Positions 21,895 through 32,791 of a stretch of DNA of 64,000 nucleotides are shown here, piece by piece. The stretch covers positions 1,070,950-1,134,949 of the forward strand of contig BROE01000023.1 in the NCBI GenBank assembly GCA_036571765.1. The letters run 5' to 3'. Position 1 is the stretch's first letter, and each line of letters begins with the position of its first letter. The DNA comes from Plecoglossus altivelis (Eukaryota > Chordata > Actinopteri > Osmeriformes > Plecoglossidae). The notes under the pieces were generated by a model. The model did no database searches. It worked only from the letters and a program-made list of their open reading frames with translations, and was not told the origin of the DNA. Both the position numbers and the translations under genes were made by a program.

Positions 21895-24603
21895 ATGTTA
21901 CAAATGCCTTAGGTAGCTTTTTTGTTAGCTGTATCAGAGCGTTATCTTAGGTCATCCTCATTGTATAACTTACATTAACAATAGGGGATCTAACCATGTG
22001 TGCATTCAAGCAACTTTTCTAACGTTACTAAATACTGTCATTAGGACAGTCAGTGACCCCCACATTTCTACGTCCTGACAAGACTTGGGACATGATTGTC
22101 ATTAGTTGACATCACAGGTATGTAACCATTACTTTGTGGAGACTAAAACAACATTGAGGGAACGTCCTGGAATGTGATTTTGTCTGCCGGGATCCTTCAT
22201 TTCAATATCGCTTACCAGAAATCAAACCTAAATTCGCTGACATCAAATTTAATTCTATCTAATCTAATTCAGAACTCAATTCACATGCAATGTAACAGAA
22301 TGCTTCACACATAATAAAATAACTCCACCTAAACACGTCCTTAAAGATATGCGACGACTCAAGAAGAAAGGTCGATGACAAACAAGCCGCCGACTGAACT
22401 TCCGTGATGCCGTGTAGAGCTGCAATGCCTTTAAGTGACAGCTAACAACCTAAGTTGTGATAAAGAGCCAGTGAACTCCTATTTCACACAGAGAAGTATT
22501 CCCCCCCAGTCTTTTGATCTGAAAGCTGGGTTTGGGCTGCTGGTATTGACTCTGTGATGTTTTTATTGAGCCCACATCAGGAAGAGAGGGCCAATAACTC
22601 AGGGTCCTGGACCCCACTGGGAAGAATGACTCACTCTATTAGCTGACAACACTTTCCCGAAACTTCCTGTCTGCCCTCGGCCTGTCGGTGGGACCCGTGC
22701 GCACCAAAACAACACACACGCATACACACAAATCCATTCAAGCATGCACAAACACACACCAACACTCAAAAACACACCCCGAGGACACCGATAATTGTCA
22801 GTGTTGTTTTAGCTGCATGCATAAGACCCCTACCCTTGCTTTCATTTATCAGTCTCCTCTTCTAAATCTCCACCCCAGGAGTGAGACACCTCAGTCTGTG
22901 TTCAGGGCTGTTGTATCAGCCGCACTGTCTAAGCATAACATGTAAGAGTGACTTCCTTTCCCAGTGGGAGCTGTTCAAGTTGTAGACTGAAAGAGAGCCT
23001 GAGTTTGTAGGCAACATGAGCGTGTGAGTGTCTCCCACCGTCTCTGTGGTACTTGACTGCTCTATGACAGCGACTGCACCTCGCTCGCCCTCTTTCTCTT
23101 TCTTTCTCCCTCATCCTCCCTCTCAGTTGAGAGAGCAGATATATGTCCCGATCTGTTCCCACTACCGTGCTGTGGCCCTCCTGCTCTGTGGTCCACAATC
23201 GGTCTGCAATCTGAGCACTCCTTCTTGTCAGCAGCAGCAGCTTGGCCAAGGAGCCCCATGCCTCATGCTGCAATGGCTGGAATCAAGGCTATTTGCCCTC
23301 TGATAAAATGGCTGCCGAGCCTGTCTTTTTTTAAATCAAGTACTTAGCTGAGCTAGCATGCTATTAGCTGAGCATGGTAAGAGAACACAAATACCATGGA
23401 CTCATCAAGGCGGTACCAAATGTATTGGCCACATTAGCGAGCGGCACACGGGTTCTTCGTTTGTACTCTGCCTCCTGTCTTCTTGTTCTCCCCTTATCTG
23501 GGTCATGGCGCTGTGTTCTGACGCCTTCCTCTCCCGACCTCCCTCCCTCTTAAAATACAACCCTCCTCTTTCCTGTCTTCATGCATCCTCTGGCTCAGTC
23601 AGGAGCTGCCCCCCTCCACGCTCACCTACCCCTCCCTTCTCCACACCCCTCCGCCTGCTCCTCCTGCTCCTTTCTTGACAGAGGTTTGCTCTCCTAATGT
23701 GCAACATCTCTTGTTTCCGGTGGAAGCCCCTCGACGACGAGTGTCATCAAAGCCAAGCGCTTGAAATGGAGATGTGCATTCAGGCACACATAACCGCTGC
23801 ACACATAAGATCAGAAAATGTGACTAACTACCCAACCAACTCCAGCTTCCAACTATTGTTCCTTTCCCCAACATTTTTGGTTCCATTACAATGCCCCCCA
23901 TGCTTTGACTGAAGACACAAACAAAACAGTTTGGGTCTCGATCGATGATGGAATCGGAGGGGATGGAGAGGGAAAGAAAGACTCTCGTCAGACAACAAAC
24001 ACCCTCAGGAGCATTGTAAGAAGTGTGAAAAATACGTAAAATATATTACTTTACAAATAAAAAATCAATGTGACATTACGGAACAAGGCTGCGTTAACAG
24101 AGGCTGCTGTTGATGGCGACGCCGTTTAGTATCATCAGCAAGCAGGCCACGGCAAGAGGCTAGTTTCCATCACAATGAAGGGGAAAAGAGCAACTGTCAG
24201 AGGACATCCAACAAGACACATAGCTCTTCTGTCTGACAGATGGTGGCGGAGATCTGAGTCAACCTGCAGAGGTAGAAGTGGCTAGAAGTGGGATGACCTT
24301 GCTGACAGGGAATGTAGTCATGTTGGTGGCTATAAAAGCCAGGTTTCAGCACATTTCAGAGGTAATTTCAGAGTATGGTCCATTCAACCACTGCAATGCT
24401 TGACTGAGTCTGAAAGTAGATGCATTAACTCCAATTCAAAGTATTGAAATAGTTGACATTGCTGAATAAATTATAACTCTTCACAATCAAACTTCCCAAT
24501 ATATTTGGGGGATTTCTTTCCCCACAAATGATGATTGCCCACCCTCCCTTCATTTCTAATGAAATTGCTTCCGATCAGACCTACAGATCATAATGTAGTA
24601 GAA

Positions 24604-24680
24604 GTGGGTGATGTTTAATGGCAGGGCATTTGACTGCAGGTCAAGAGGTTGCACATTCGATCCCTTTGTGCACATCCCAC
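24604..24680 (+). pseudogene. tRNA-Cys-like sequence (tRNA pseudogene or tRNA-derived SINE head)
   Basis: The stretch GCATTTGACTGCAGGTCAAG (24625-24644) is almost exactly the anticodon arm of eukaryotic tRNA-Cys, with GCA as the anticodon. The preceding TGATGTTTAATGGCAGGGC aligns base for base in length with the tRNA-Cys D-arm. GTGGG (24604-24608) can pair with CCCAC (24676-24680) as an acceptor stem. A TTCGATCC T-loop core is present, but the T-arm is altered, with GCACA/TGTGC pairing around an enlarged loop of 11 nt. It is therefore probably not a functional tRNA. No poly(A) or microsatellite tail was seen that would prove a SINE. Confidence 0.6.
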
Positions 24681-25650
24681 TGGATACGATGCTGCTGAAC
24701 TTAATTATGTATTAGCGATCAAACCTCCAAATAACGATGACAAAGAACCCTGCGTCACACAATTTCTAATCCCAGCGTTAGATGAACAGAAAATGTCTTC
24801 CATTGAGCAACCATGAAAAGAGAGACCCCACAGTCGATATATACGGACACGGTGGAGAGAGTCTGCAAGGGAGAGCTGATACGCTGCATCGGCCGAAAAT
24901 ATAGACAGATTAAATGATATATGTAGAAATAGCATCTGATAGTTACTCCTAGGTAACTGCAGGGGGCTGATCTGACTCACAGCAGGAATCTATTTCCTGG
25001 ATGTGTGTGTAAGAGTCTGTCGGTGTGCGAGCCATGATTCCAAGCATATGCTCTCTGTGTAAACTGCTAGAGGCTGTTGGAAGCCTTTGGACTTTCACCC
25101 TGCCCCCTGGTGGGCCCCTAAAGACAGATCCGCATCCATATTATAGCGGCCCATCTTTGGCCCCTTGCACTGGGAGCCCTGGGACCCACAAGTCTTGCAG
25201 TGGGATTCCAGATCCACTTTCAGGTCGGAGGTTGTCTGCCTAAGGACTCGTACCATGCGCTGGAAGCTTTCAGTTAAAAAACAAAGCTTAATTGCTTGGC
25301 ATAACACGTGCTCACACTAAATATGTATAATGCGCTAAATATACCATAGCCTTCGAAGCGATTATTCACAATGTACAGGGCATTGCATTTAGATGAGGAG
25401 GACAAGACAGTCTAATGGATTGTGTCTCACTTTGTTTTGACCATTTTCAGCCAGCTCTCCTTTTTGTTTGCTTCCTCTCTCCGCCGTCCCCGTTCGTCCC
25501 ACATCAGACCGGTAAACCCTTCACAACCCCTTGCGCTGTCAGACCCATTTGACCCCTTTCTACTCTCTACACCCCTGTCTCCACCCCTCTACCCTCTCCT
25601 TCATCCCGCGTTCCAGACACCCACCCCCCCTCCCCCTGCCGTGCTCCTAC

Positions 25651-25822
25651 CTGAAGGGAAGCGTTCGATGACGGGCTGGTTGTCCACCTGGAGCGTGGCG
25701 TTCCCCCCGCTGCGCGTGAAGCGCACCACGTGGTACTTGCCGTCGCTCACTGTCACCGCACTCTCCTCGATGGCGATGTCGTCCGTTCCCACGTTGAAGA
25801 TCACGCCGATCTTTCCTCGTTC
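25651..25822 (-). CDS. nrxn2: neurexin-2 internal exon: first half of LNS6 core (upstream of SS4)
   Basis: This 172-nt internal exon of neurexin, a presynaptic adhesion protein, encodes 57 residues plus the first base of a split glycine codon. It opens ERGKIGVIFNVGTDD and later reads DGKYHVVRFTRSGGNATLQV, which are hallmark LNS6 strings shared by all neurexins. The boundaries are a CCAG acceptor just before base 25822 and a TCAG|GTAGGA donor after 25651. The exon starts in phase 0 and ends in phase 1, matching the SS4 cassette and the stalk exon. By correspondence with neurexin-1 beta, the second Asp of GTDD (exon residue 15) is the Ca2+ ligand at the neuroligin interface, and the first Val of HVV (residue 32) supplies a backbone ligand. 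NAT at residues 41-43 is an N-glycosylation sequon. The following FPSG meets the SS4 insertion point. GC content and third-position GC are high compared with the surrounding intron. The assignment to neurexin is certain; paralogue 2 is inferred mainly from the other two exons. Confidence 0.97.
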
Positions 25823-28800
25823 CTGGAGGAGAAGAGGCAAGCACAGAGTGGAGGCATGAGAGAGGGCATTTTCGGACAAGGAAAAAATAGGTCAAGCATC
25901 GCCCTGTTTTCTAACTGAGGCAAAACTGCAGGTATACATCCATCAGCTGAGCAATAGATTCCATATTGAGGACTCCCCCACCTTTAGCCCAGAACAGCCC
26001 ACATCCCCTCCCAACCCTCCTCCCTTCCCCTCACCTCTACACTCCTTCCCCTTACCCATCTATTAGTGTTGTCAACCTCCTACTGCTTTTGAGTTTATTA
26101 CAGTTCACCCCCCTCCCCTCCGCTCCCTCTCCCCTCTCTCTCTTGGTCTGTCCCCCGCTCATCTCCCACTGTGCCTCCTGTCCTCGGTCCCGGTAAAGGT
26201 CAAAGTCATTTGGGAGTCTACCAGCGAGGGAGAAAGCAAGTGACAGATCAAGAGAGACAGGCAGAAAGAGAGAGAGAGCAGAAGGGACAGACAGGAGAGG
26301 AGGAAGGGACAAAGAGAGAACAAGAGAAAGTAGCTGTGTCTTGAAATGAAGGACAGAGAAAGAGACAGCTATACACAGAGAGACCACCAAGCCATATAGC
26401 AAAATGGCAAGAGAGAGACCATAGAGAGAGAGAGAGACCCCTTCACGATCCACCATAGCCTTTAAAGGAACATATTTCCTCAAGGCTGTGGGTATCGTTC
26501 CAGAGGCCCATATCAGGTACTTTCCCCACCAGCACTTCCTGGTTGACATGAGAGGTCCAATATATTTGCAGGAGAGGTCACAGTCACACGTTGCTATCCG
26601 TTCATTCCGGCCATGCCCACAGACAACTCCATTGATCCTATTATTTTCTCATGAGCCACACTGTACATTCATTTGGGACCTTCCGCACGCCTAGAAGTTT
26701 GGCGGTTAAAGCAGGCCCTTAGCTAAAAGTGCTTTTTAATAATTCATGTCAGATTTAAGATTTTAACAGAAACTAAAATACAGAAAATTTTTCAAAGACT
26801 AAAGTATCAAGTCAATTGAGTAAATAAAAGTAGTGGTTGTAGCCACCGTAATTTAATGAGGGGTGTAATGACGGTCAAAGATATGTGCATTTTAAAACCA
26901 TGCTATGCTATTGGTAAAGAGGTAATGTTATTCAGCGAGTCCACAATTGCCTTGCACGGGTGACAGTAGCGATTAGGGTCTTAATTGAGCATGCTCCGAC
27001 TACTGTGTCATTAAGGTGTTGGTGGGTATGATTAATGCCAGAATGATATCCACAGAGGCTTAGCCATATGCAAGCAGTCAAAATGGTGGATTAATTACAC
27101 AAGCTCAAGCGGAAAAAAAGAACACAATAGTTCTTCCCCTAGTGGTGCCCTATCCTAATCACAGATTCCAGCAAAAGTTCACATCTAAAATGGCTGCTGT
27201 TTTGATGTTGGTGTTTGATGGATGTGAAATGGATGAAGCGATGACCTTATCCTGTAACTCGGATGTCAGTCTCCAGAGCTCAAGGGCTAGCTGGCTCTGA
27301 GGCACTTAATCAATCGATGACGGACTCCGGAGTCCACTCACCTGGTTTAGCCACGTCTAAATTCTCTTTTGATACCGACTGGAAGATGAAAACAGGCTGG
27401 AGATGATGACATGTATTGTAATATGAGCTTGGTGCTCCTTTCATTCAAACCTTCTGAGGTATTCAAGGAAAAATGGCGGACGTCAGCATAGCCCCAACGA
27501 TGGATGGGACCGTACCAAACTCATCACCGACAGACTTTGAGGACAGCTTTAGACCTAATAGACCTTTATCTCAGAGATGAATTTCCCTTTACAATAGAAT
27601 ACATCCACACCATTAGGAATAAAAAGAGCAGGGGAGAAGGCAAATTACAGAGATATTTACAGGAAGATTAGCATTTACGTTCCGCAACATTAGGGCTTGT
27701 GTCTTGGGGAAAGTATCGAGCCCATTACACAAAGGGCCGCTGGGAAACGTTGCTTTTTAAAGATGGTTTTCAGCGTGGCCATAACGACATTTTAATAGCC
27801 AGTTCCTTAAGCGAAATATCACAGGGCAAGAAAAAAAGAACTTCTCCTGTGACTATGGGCACTCATGCACTGACATGAAGGGGAAGATGGAGGTGAAATA
27901 GTAAGAAACCAAAACAATGAATTGTGAACAGTCTAACGATGGGAATAACTACACGTTTTTAAATTTCCGAGTAAACATGCCACTGTTCAACTGTTTATTC
28001 CATAGGTCGGTCAGTCGTGTGCATCGGCAGGTGGGTTGCCTGGTGTCTTGTTAGCGCTTTTCTGTGAATGGCCAATTAGCACCTCAAGCATCGAGTGATG
28101 GAATGGTCTCCTTCAACTAACGAGTTATTTTAAACAATCAAAAGGCTGGGTAAACTGAAGAGGACTGCACCCCATTGGCTAGCCATGGTAGAATGCACTG
28201 GAACAAAAACTACTAATCTGCCTAGCCCAATAACTGGTAACCATCTTTAGTTCAAATTCACCTCAGTGCACCTCAATACACCTCATGAATATTCGCAAAT
28301 TACAGAGGATTATCATTGTCAAGTCATGAAATATCAGTTTAACACAGAAGAAGGTCTATTTACTGGCTGGAACATGTAGCAGGTGTCCCCTGGATTGGCC
28401 TGTATCCTACACCATGTGATGACACATGCTTGATTGCAAGTCATCGAATCAGTTCATATTTTGTGTATGCTGTTCATTAAGAAACACACAGGATGTAGTC
28501 TGTTCTGTCCGCATGTCTGTCTGGGATGGGTCGATCGTGACCTTGACTGTGTAAGAAAGGATAGGCAACGCAGACAGAGCCGGAATGGAAATGAGACGCT
28601 CCAGTAACAGGGAGTGCATGTGTACATGGACTCACCAGGTTATCAGTCAGTCTCTCGCTGATCATGCGAAATTGTTTGGGAGAGGGAGAGACAGACAGAG
28701 AGACAGAGACAGACAGACAGAGAGAAAAAAGGGAGCAAATAGAAACAGCCGGTTTAAAAGACTGGGGAGGAACCTTGATGATCTTCAAGGGCCTCAAGGT

Positions 28801-30170
28801 GCTGGGGAGATCAAAGCGGCTTTTGAAGATGTCAAGATGCCGTCTTCTCTTTCGCAGCCAGTGTACATATCAGTGAAATCAATTAAGAGGAAGGAAAAAG
28901 AGACGACGGTGAGTCAGCGTGACATGTTTGAGAAAGAGCCTTCTCGTTCAGAAAGCCCCTGTACGCATAACATCTCTACGCAAGTCTGTCACTCATGCGT
29001 GCAACACACACACGCATACATTTTTCTCCCTCACTCGTTCATCACTTCTTGCCGATGGAAAAGAGAGGGCCTAAATGAACGGTCCAATCAGGTGATTGAC
29101 ACACTGCCTGGCGCTTTGTGTAAAGCCGTAGAAGAATGCATGTGATTTTGGCGGGCTCATACGAAGCCGTCGGACTAGGGTTCGTCAAAGGCAGACAATG
29201 CAATCAGCACCAAGGCGTGAGAACTTGCATTGGGAAGCTACAGTTAGTGCGAGGCATTGCAGAGTGCCATACAGTCAGCTAATCTTGCAGTGGGGGTAAC
29301 AAAAGGAAGAGGGCCTTGATTTAACGATCAAGCTGGCTGATTCCCTCCCAATCCACTCACTTTGAGTACCCTGCAAATTCCCCGGCTGACACCTCACCTT
29401 GTGAGGCCCTAAGAAGACCATTTTGGGGTCCAGATTACTGTTATTTTACTGTCCCTCCGGGACCACTCCTGGCCCCAACTAGCCCCTCTCACTTCTGGCT
29501 TTGACCAACGATAAGGAACTGACAGTGTGACTCATGTAAGTGTGATCGGTGTGTTAGGGGAAACATTGTCAACGTGACAAAAATGGGTCCCTCTCTGCAG
29601 AGCCCGCACTTCTCTCTTTGCAGGTGGTCTGATTCTCTCGCTCTCTCTTGCTCTGTCTTGCTCACTCTCCCACTCTCTCCTTCCTCTCGGTCTCTCTTGC
29701 CCCTCTCTCTTTCTACTTCCCTCTCCCTCTCCCCATCCCACATTTCCAACCTCCCCTCCTCTATCTTCATCCATCACTCTTTCCCCTGCCCTGCCCTTCT
29801 CTCGCTCTCTCTCTCTTTTCCCTCGTTCTTCTCATGTCTCCTTGCTGCTCAGCTCTGCCAACTCATTTGTATGTGCTTGCTGTAATCTCTGGCAGTCACC
29901 TTGAGAAAGTTGCGCCATCTCCTCATCTTAATAGTGCTTTATCTCTCTCTCTCTCTGGCTCTCTCGCTTGCTTTCTCCTTCTTCACCCCCACACATGCAC
30001 ACCTCGCTCGCGCCACCTTCCTCCTCTCCGTATCTCATACAGCCAGCTGCCTTCACATCCAACCAACCCTCATCGGCAAAGCAACAGAGGAGAAAACTTG
30101 GGGGAAGACAAAGAGTCCAATCTGGTTACGAATCAATCTGTCAGGAGGGACAGGATGCCGTGTGCGTTTG

Positions 30171-30198
30171 GGTGTGTGTGTGTGTGTGTGTGTGTGTG
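30171..30198. repeat. (GT)n microsatellite
   Basis: A pure GT run of 28 bases. Confidence 0.95.
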
Positions 30199-31304
30199 GA
30201 AGGGTGAGCGTGCTCTTGGGTGAGCGGTGTGTGCATGCGAGTGTGTGTGTGACAGTCCAACAGAGCATGACTCACACTGGGCATGGCCAGTTGCCAGTGG
30301 ACAAGCTATAGCTACATGTGCTTCATGGACGGCATTTGGGAAGAAGTAAATCATTGGCGGTGCCAGCTTCTAACCCTGATGATATTGTCCACTCTCAGCC
30401 TCCTCTGTCCACCCACTCGGAGACAGTCCTTGAACTCAGAGTGCAGTTTAATGGTCAAACACTCACACAGACACACATACGCACCATGCACACACCAAAA
30501 TGTACAATGGTGAATGCTGATCATTACTGCTGGCTGCAGATCTATGCCATTGAGACTAGTGATGGATGATGTCCTTCAACACCTGACCACAAGCCCCAAA
30601 GGTTAAAACACCCACTTCTAAACATAGGTACACACACACACGCTCATACACAAATACACACACCAACACCAACGCATCCGTACATTCAGTTACACACTTA
30701 AACACACAGGGGCAGCCATGAAACATGTTTGTGTCCTCAAGCAAGGTAACCTTTGAGATAAATATTAAATAATGCTGAAATGTTGATGGGCTTGCATGCA
30801 AGTGGGATCTGGGTGCGCATATGTGTAAGCGAGAATCACTGCCCGAGGTATGTTGGCCAAGTTGAGTTTGTCCTGCGGCTTGGCTTCACCTGAGCACACA
30901 CACACTGGTGGAGTGGGACGTGATTCACAAGTCTACACTGTGTTTGTCTTTGTTCTAGCTGTGTGTGTGGAACCTCACTGGAGCATGACGGCTTTGATAT
31001 GGATTGTAATGTTTGCTGTGCGCGTGTGTTAGGTTGGAGGGGAGATGTTATGTGTGCACAGGTACACACGTAGACGTATGCTTTTAGTATAAGTTTGTAT
31101 CAAGACCATGTGAGAGAGAGGGCTGTTGAAAGGCCAAAAGAGAGTTCCTCTGTGTGTGTGTGTGTGAGACACGATCACCATCATACACCTAAAGGGTTCG
31201 CTTTCGAATGCCCCCCACTTCCCTCTCTCTGTTCCCTGTCGAGGTGCCGTTTGAAGCACCAGTGGAGGCATATTAGTCCAGGAGCCTCCTGTTCCACAAG
31301 CCCA

Positions 31305-31355
31305 CCCCCCCCCCCCCCCCCCCATTGTAGGAACTTCAAGTGCCATTTTCGAGGG

Positions 31356-31394
<39 letters not shown>
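31305..31394. repeat. Poly-C run and nearby (GT)n
   Basis: About 19 C at 31305-31323, 35 bases of ordinary sequence, then a pure GT run at 31359-31394. Confidence 0.95.
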
Positions 31395-31401
<7 letters not shown>

Positions 31402-32475
31402 GAGGGGGTGGTTGGGAGGGCGGGGGAAGCAAAGTGATTTTTTGATGAGGTCAAGTCTGTTACCTGACCGGAGAAAGAAAAAACTGGAAAGAGGATAGAT
31501 GCTTCTGGAAGGCTTCTGAAATGGGGAATGATGTAGAGATGGAAGCAATGGAAGAAGTGGAGGTGTGATGGGAAAGAAAGAGGAGAGGACGAGGCAAGCA
31601 CCGGGAAGGACGAGAGCCAGAGCCGCTTCTGTGGGGGCGTCTCCCCCGAGTAGAAGTCAGAACACGCTCTCCACTAGAAAGGCAGCCCAATCGATGTTCT
31701 TCCGCCCCCATCTCCCAAACTCCCTCCACCTTCGGCTCGCCGGCCAAGGTATTGTGAGGTATTTATCTGATGCAAACAGGACAAAATAGTACCTTTGTAG
31801 ACGGTTTCAGTCCCTTTTTCCCCTCTCGGCCTCTGATGCTTGAACCTTTCTACATTCTCAAACCGATACCCTTTTTCTCCTTCCTCTCCTCTATCTGCTA
31901 CTCCTCCTCACAAAGTATTTCTTTTCATTCCTCTCCTTGCTGCCCCTCCCTCCATCTCGGTTCCCCTGTCTTGTTTCTCGAAGGACTCGTTAGACTACAG
32001 AAACACAACAAAGGTTTGGAAAGATCCTCACCTTCAGAATGATGTTGTTGACTGGATTCAGGGTGTGTGTGTGTGGAGGGGGGATTCCGTAGTCGGGTCT
32101 GTAGTGGGTATGTTCATGGGCAAAGGATTATTTTTGGACTTGCTGAGCAAATTGTGAATTCTAGCTTTAGTATCTCAGCAAATAGTTTAAATTACTTCTA
32201 GGAAATTAAATCCCCCAGAATGTAATGGCCTCAAATGTTAGTTAAGCAGAGATCAAATAAGCAAAGGAGTAGAGGGAAAGGGGAGTGGGAATGGAACAGG
32301 AATCTACTCCTGACTACACAAAACAATCTCAATGTTGATGCTTTTTGTGCTTTTGTCGGTTTCCCCTCTGCCCTGCGTTCGTGTGTGGGTGACTGAAAAA
32401 TGGACAGTGTCTAGGACAGAATGTTGTGTCCATCTTTCTCTCGATTGATATCCTGGGAGATTAGTTAGTGTATTA

Positions 32476-32566
32476 GTGTGTGTGTGTGTGTGAGTGCGTG
32501 GGTGTGTATGTATGTGTGCCTGTGTGTGTGTGTGAATATAAGTCTGTGTGTGTGAGTGTGTGCCTG
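32476..32566. repeat. Imperfect (TG)n tract
   Basis: About 90 bases of interrupted TG repeat with CC, TA and GAATATAAG interruptions. Confidence 0.9.
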
Positions 32567-32733
32567 TATTCTCCCTGGCAGATTCCGGCTCTCAGAAACA
32601 CTTTGAGGAGGAGAAGCACGCAGCTGGCTAAAATTGAGGAGAATGAGTCTGACCTTCTGACAAAATCAAGAGCAAAGTGTTTTTGGTCTCAAGTGCTCTC
32701 CACCACATGTTTTTCCCTCTATCATTCCCTTTT

Positions 32734-32738
<5 letters not shown>

Positions 32739-32790
<52 letters not shown>
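32739..32790. repeat. (TC)n microsatellite
   Basis: A pure TC run of about 52 bases. Confidence 0.97.

Positions 32791-32791
<1 letters not shown>

Larger units (their letters stand above)
15118..25650 (-). other. nrxn2: nrxn2 intron between the 25.7 kb exon and SS4 cassette (~10.5 kb)
   Basis: This intron runs from the GTAGGA donor at 25650 to the SS4 acceptor at 15118. No exon was recognised inside it. It is rich in microsatellites (16.7, 17.5 and 19.9 kb). It also carries a degenerate minisatellite (19.3 kb), a MITE-like palindrome (21.7-21.9 kb) and a tRNA-Cys-like relic (24.6 kb). Confidence 0.9.

Noticed and set aside
25422..25859. Plus-strand 145-residue open frame over the 25.7 kb exon
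   Set aside because: Antisense to the neurexin exon, whose minus-strand translation matches the family and has canonical splice sites.
27402..27460. C/D-box snoRNA-like pattern (GATGATGA ... CTGA)
   Set aside because: The boxes are about 50 nt apart, but flanking bases do not form a terminal stem and no C'/D' boxes were seen.
28585..29145. 186-residue open frame on the plus strand
   Set aside because: It resembles no known domain, contains a simple RDRQRDRDRQ-type repeat from GA/GACA sequence and has no splice or promoter context. It is a chance frame.
31029..31601. 190-residue minus-strand open frame
   Set aside because: It runs through the poly-C/GT microsatellite (THTHTHTH and GGGG tracts), with no recognisable protein family.
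32032..32051. Possible 20-nt minus-strand microexon (AG before 32051, GAAG|GTGAGG after 32032)
   Set aside because: The pyrimidine tract is poor, 20 nt would shift the frame, and no neurexin microexon is known at this position.
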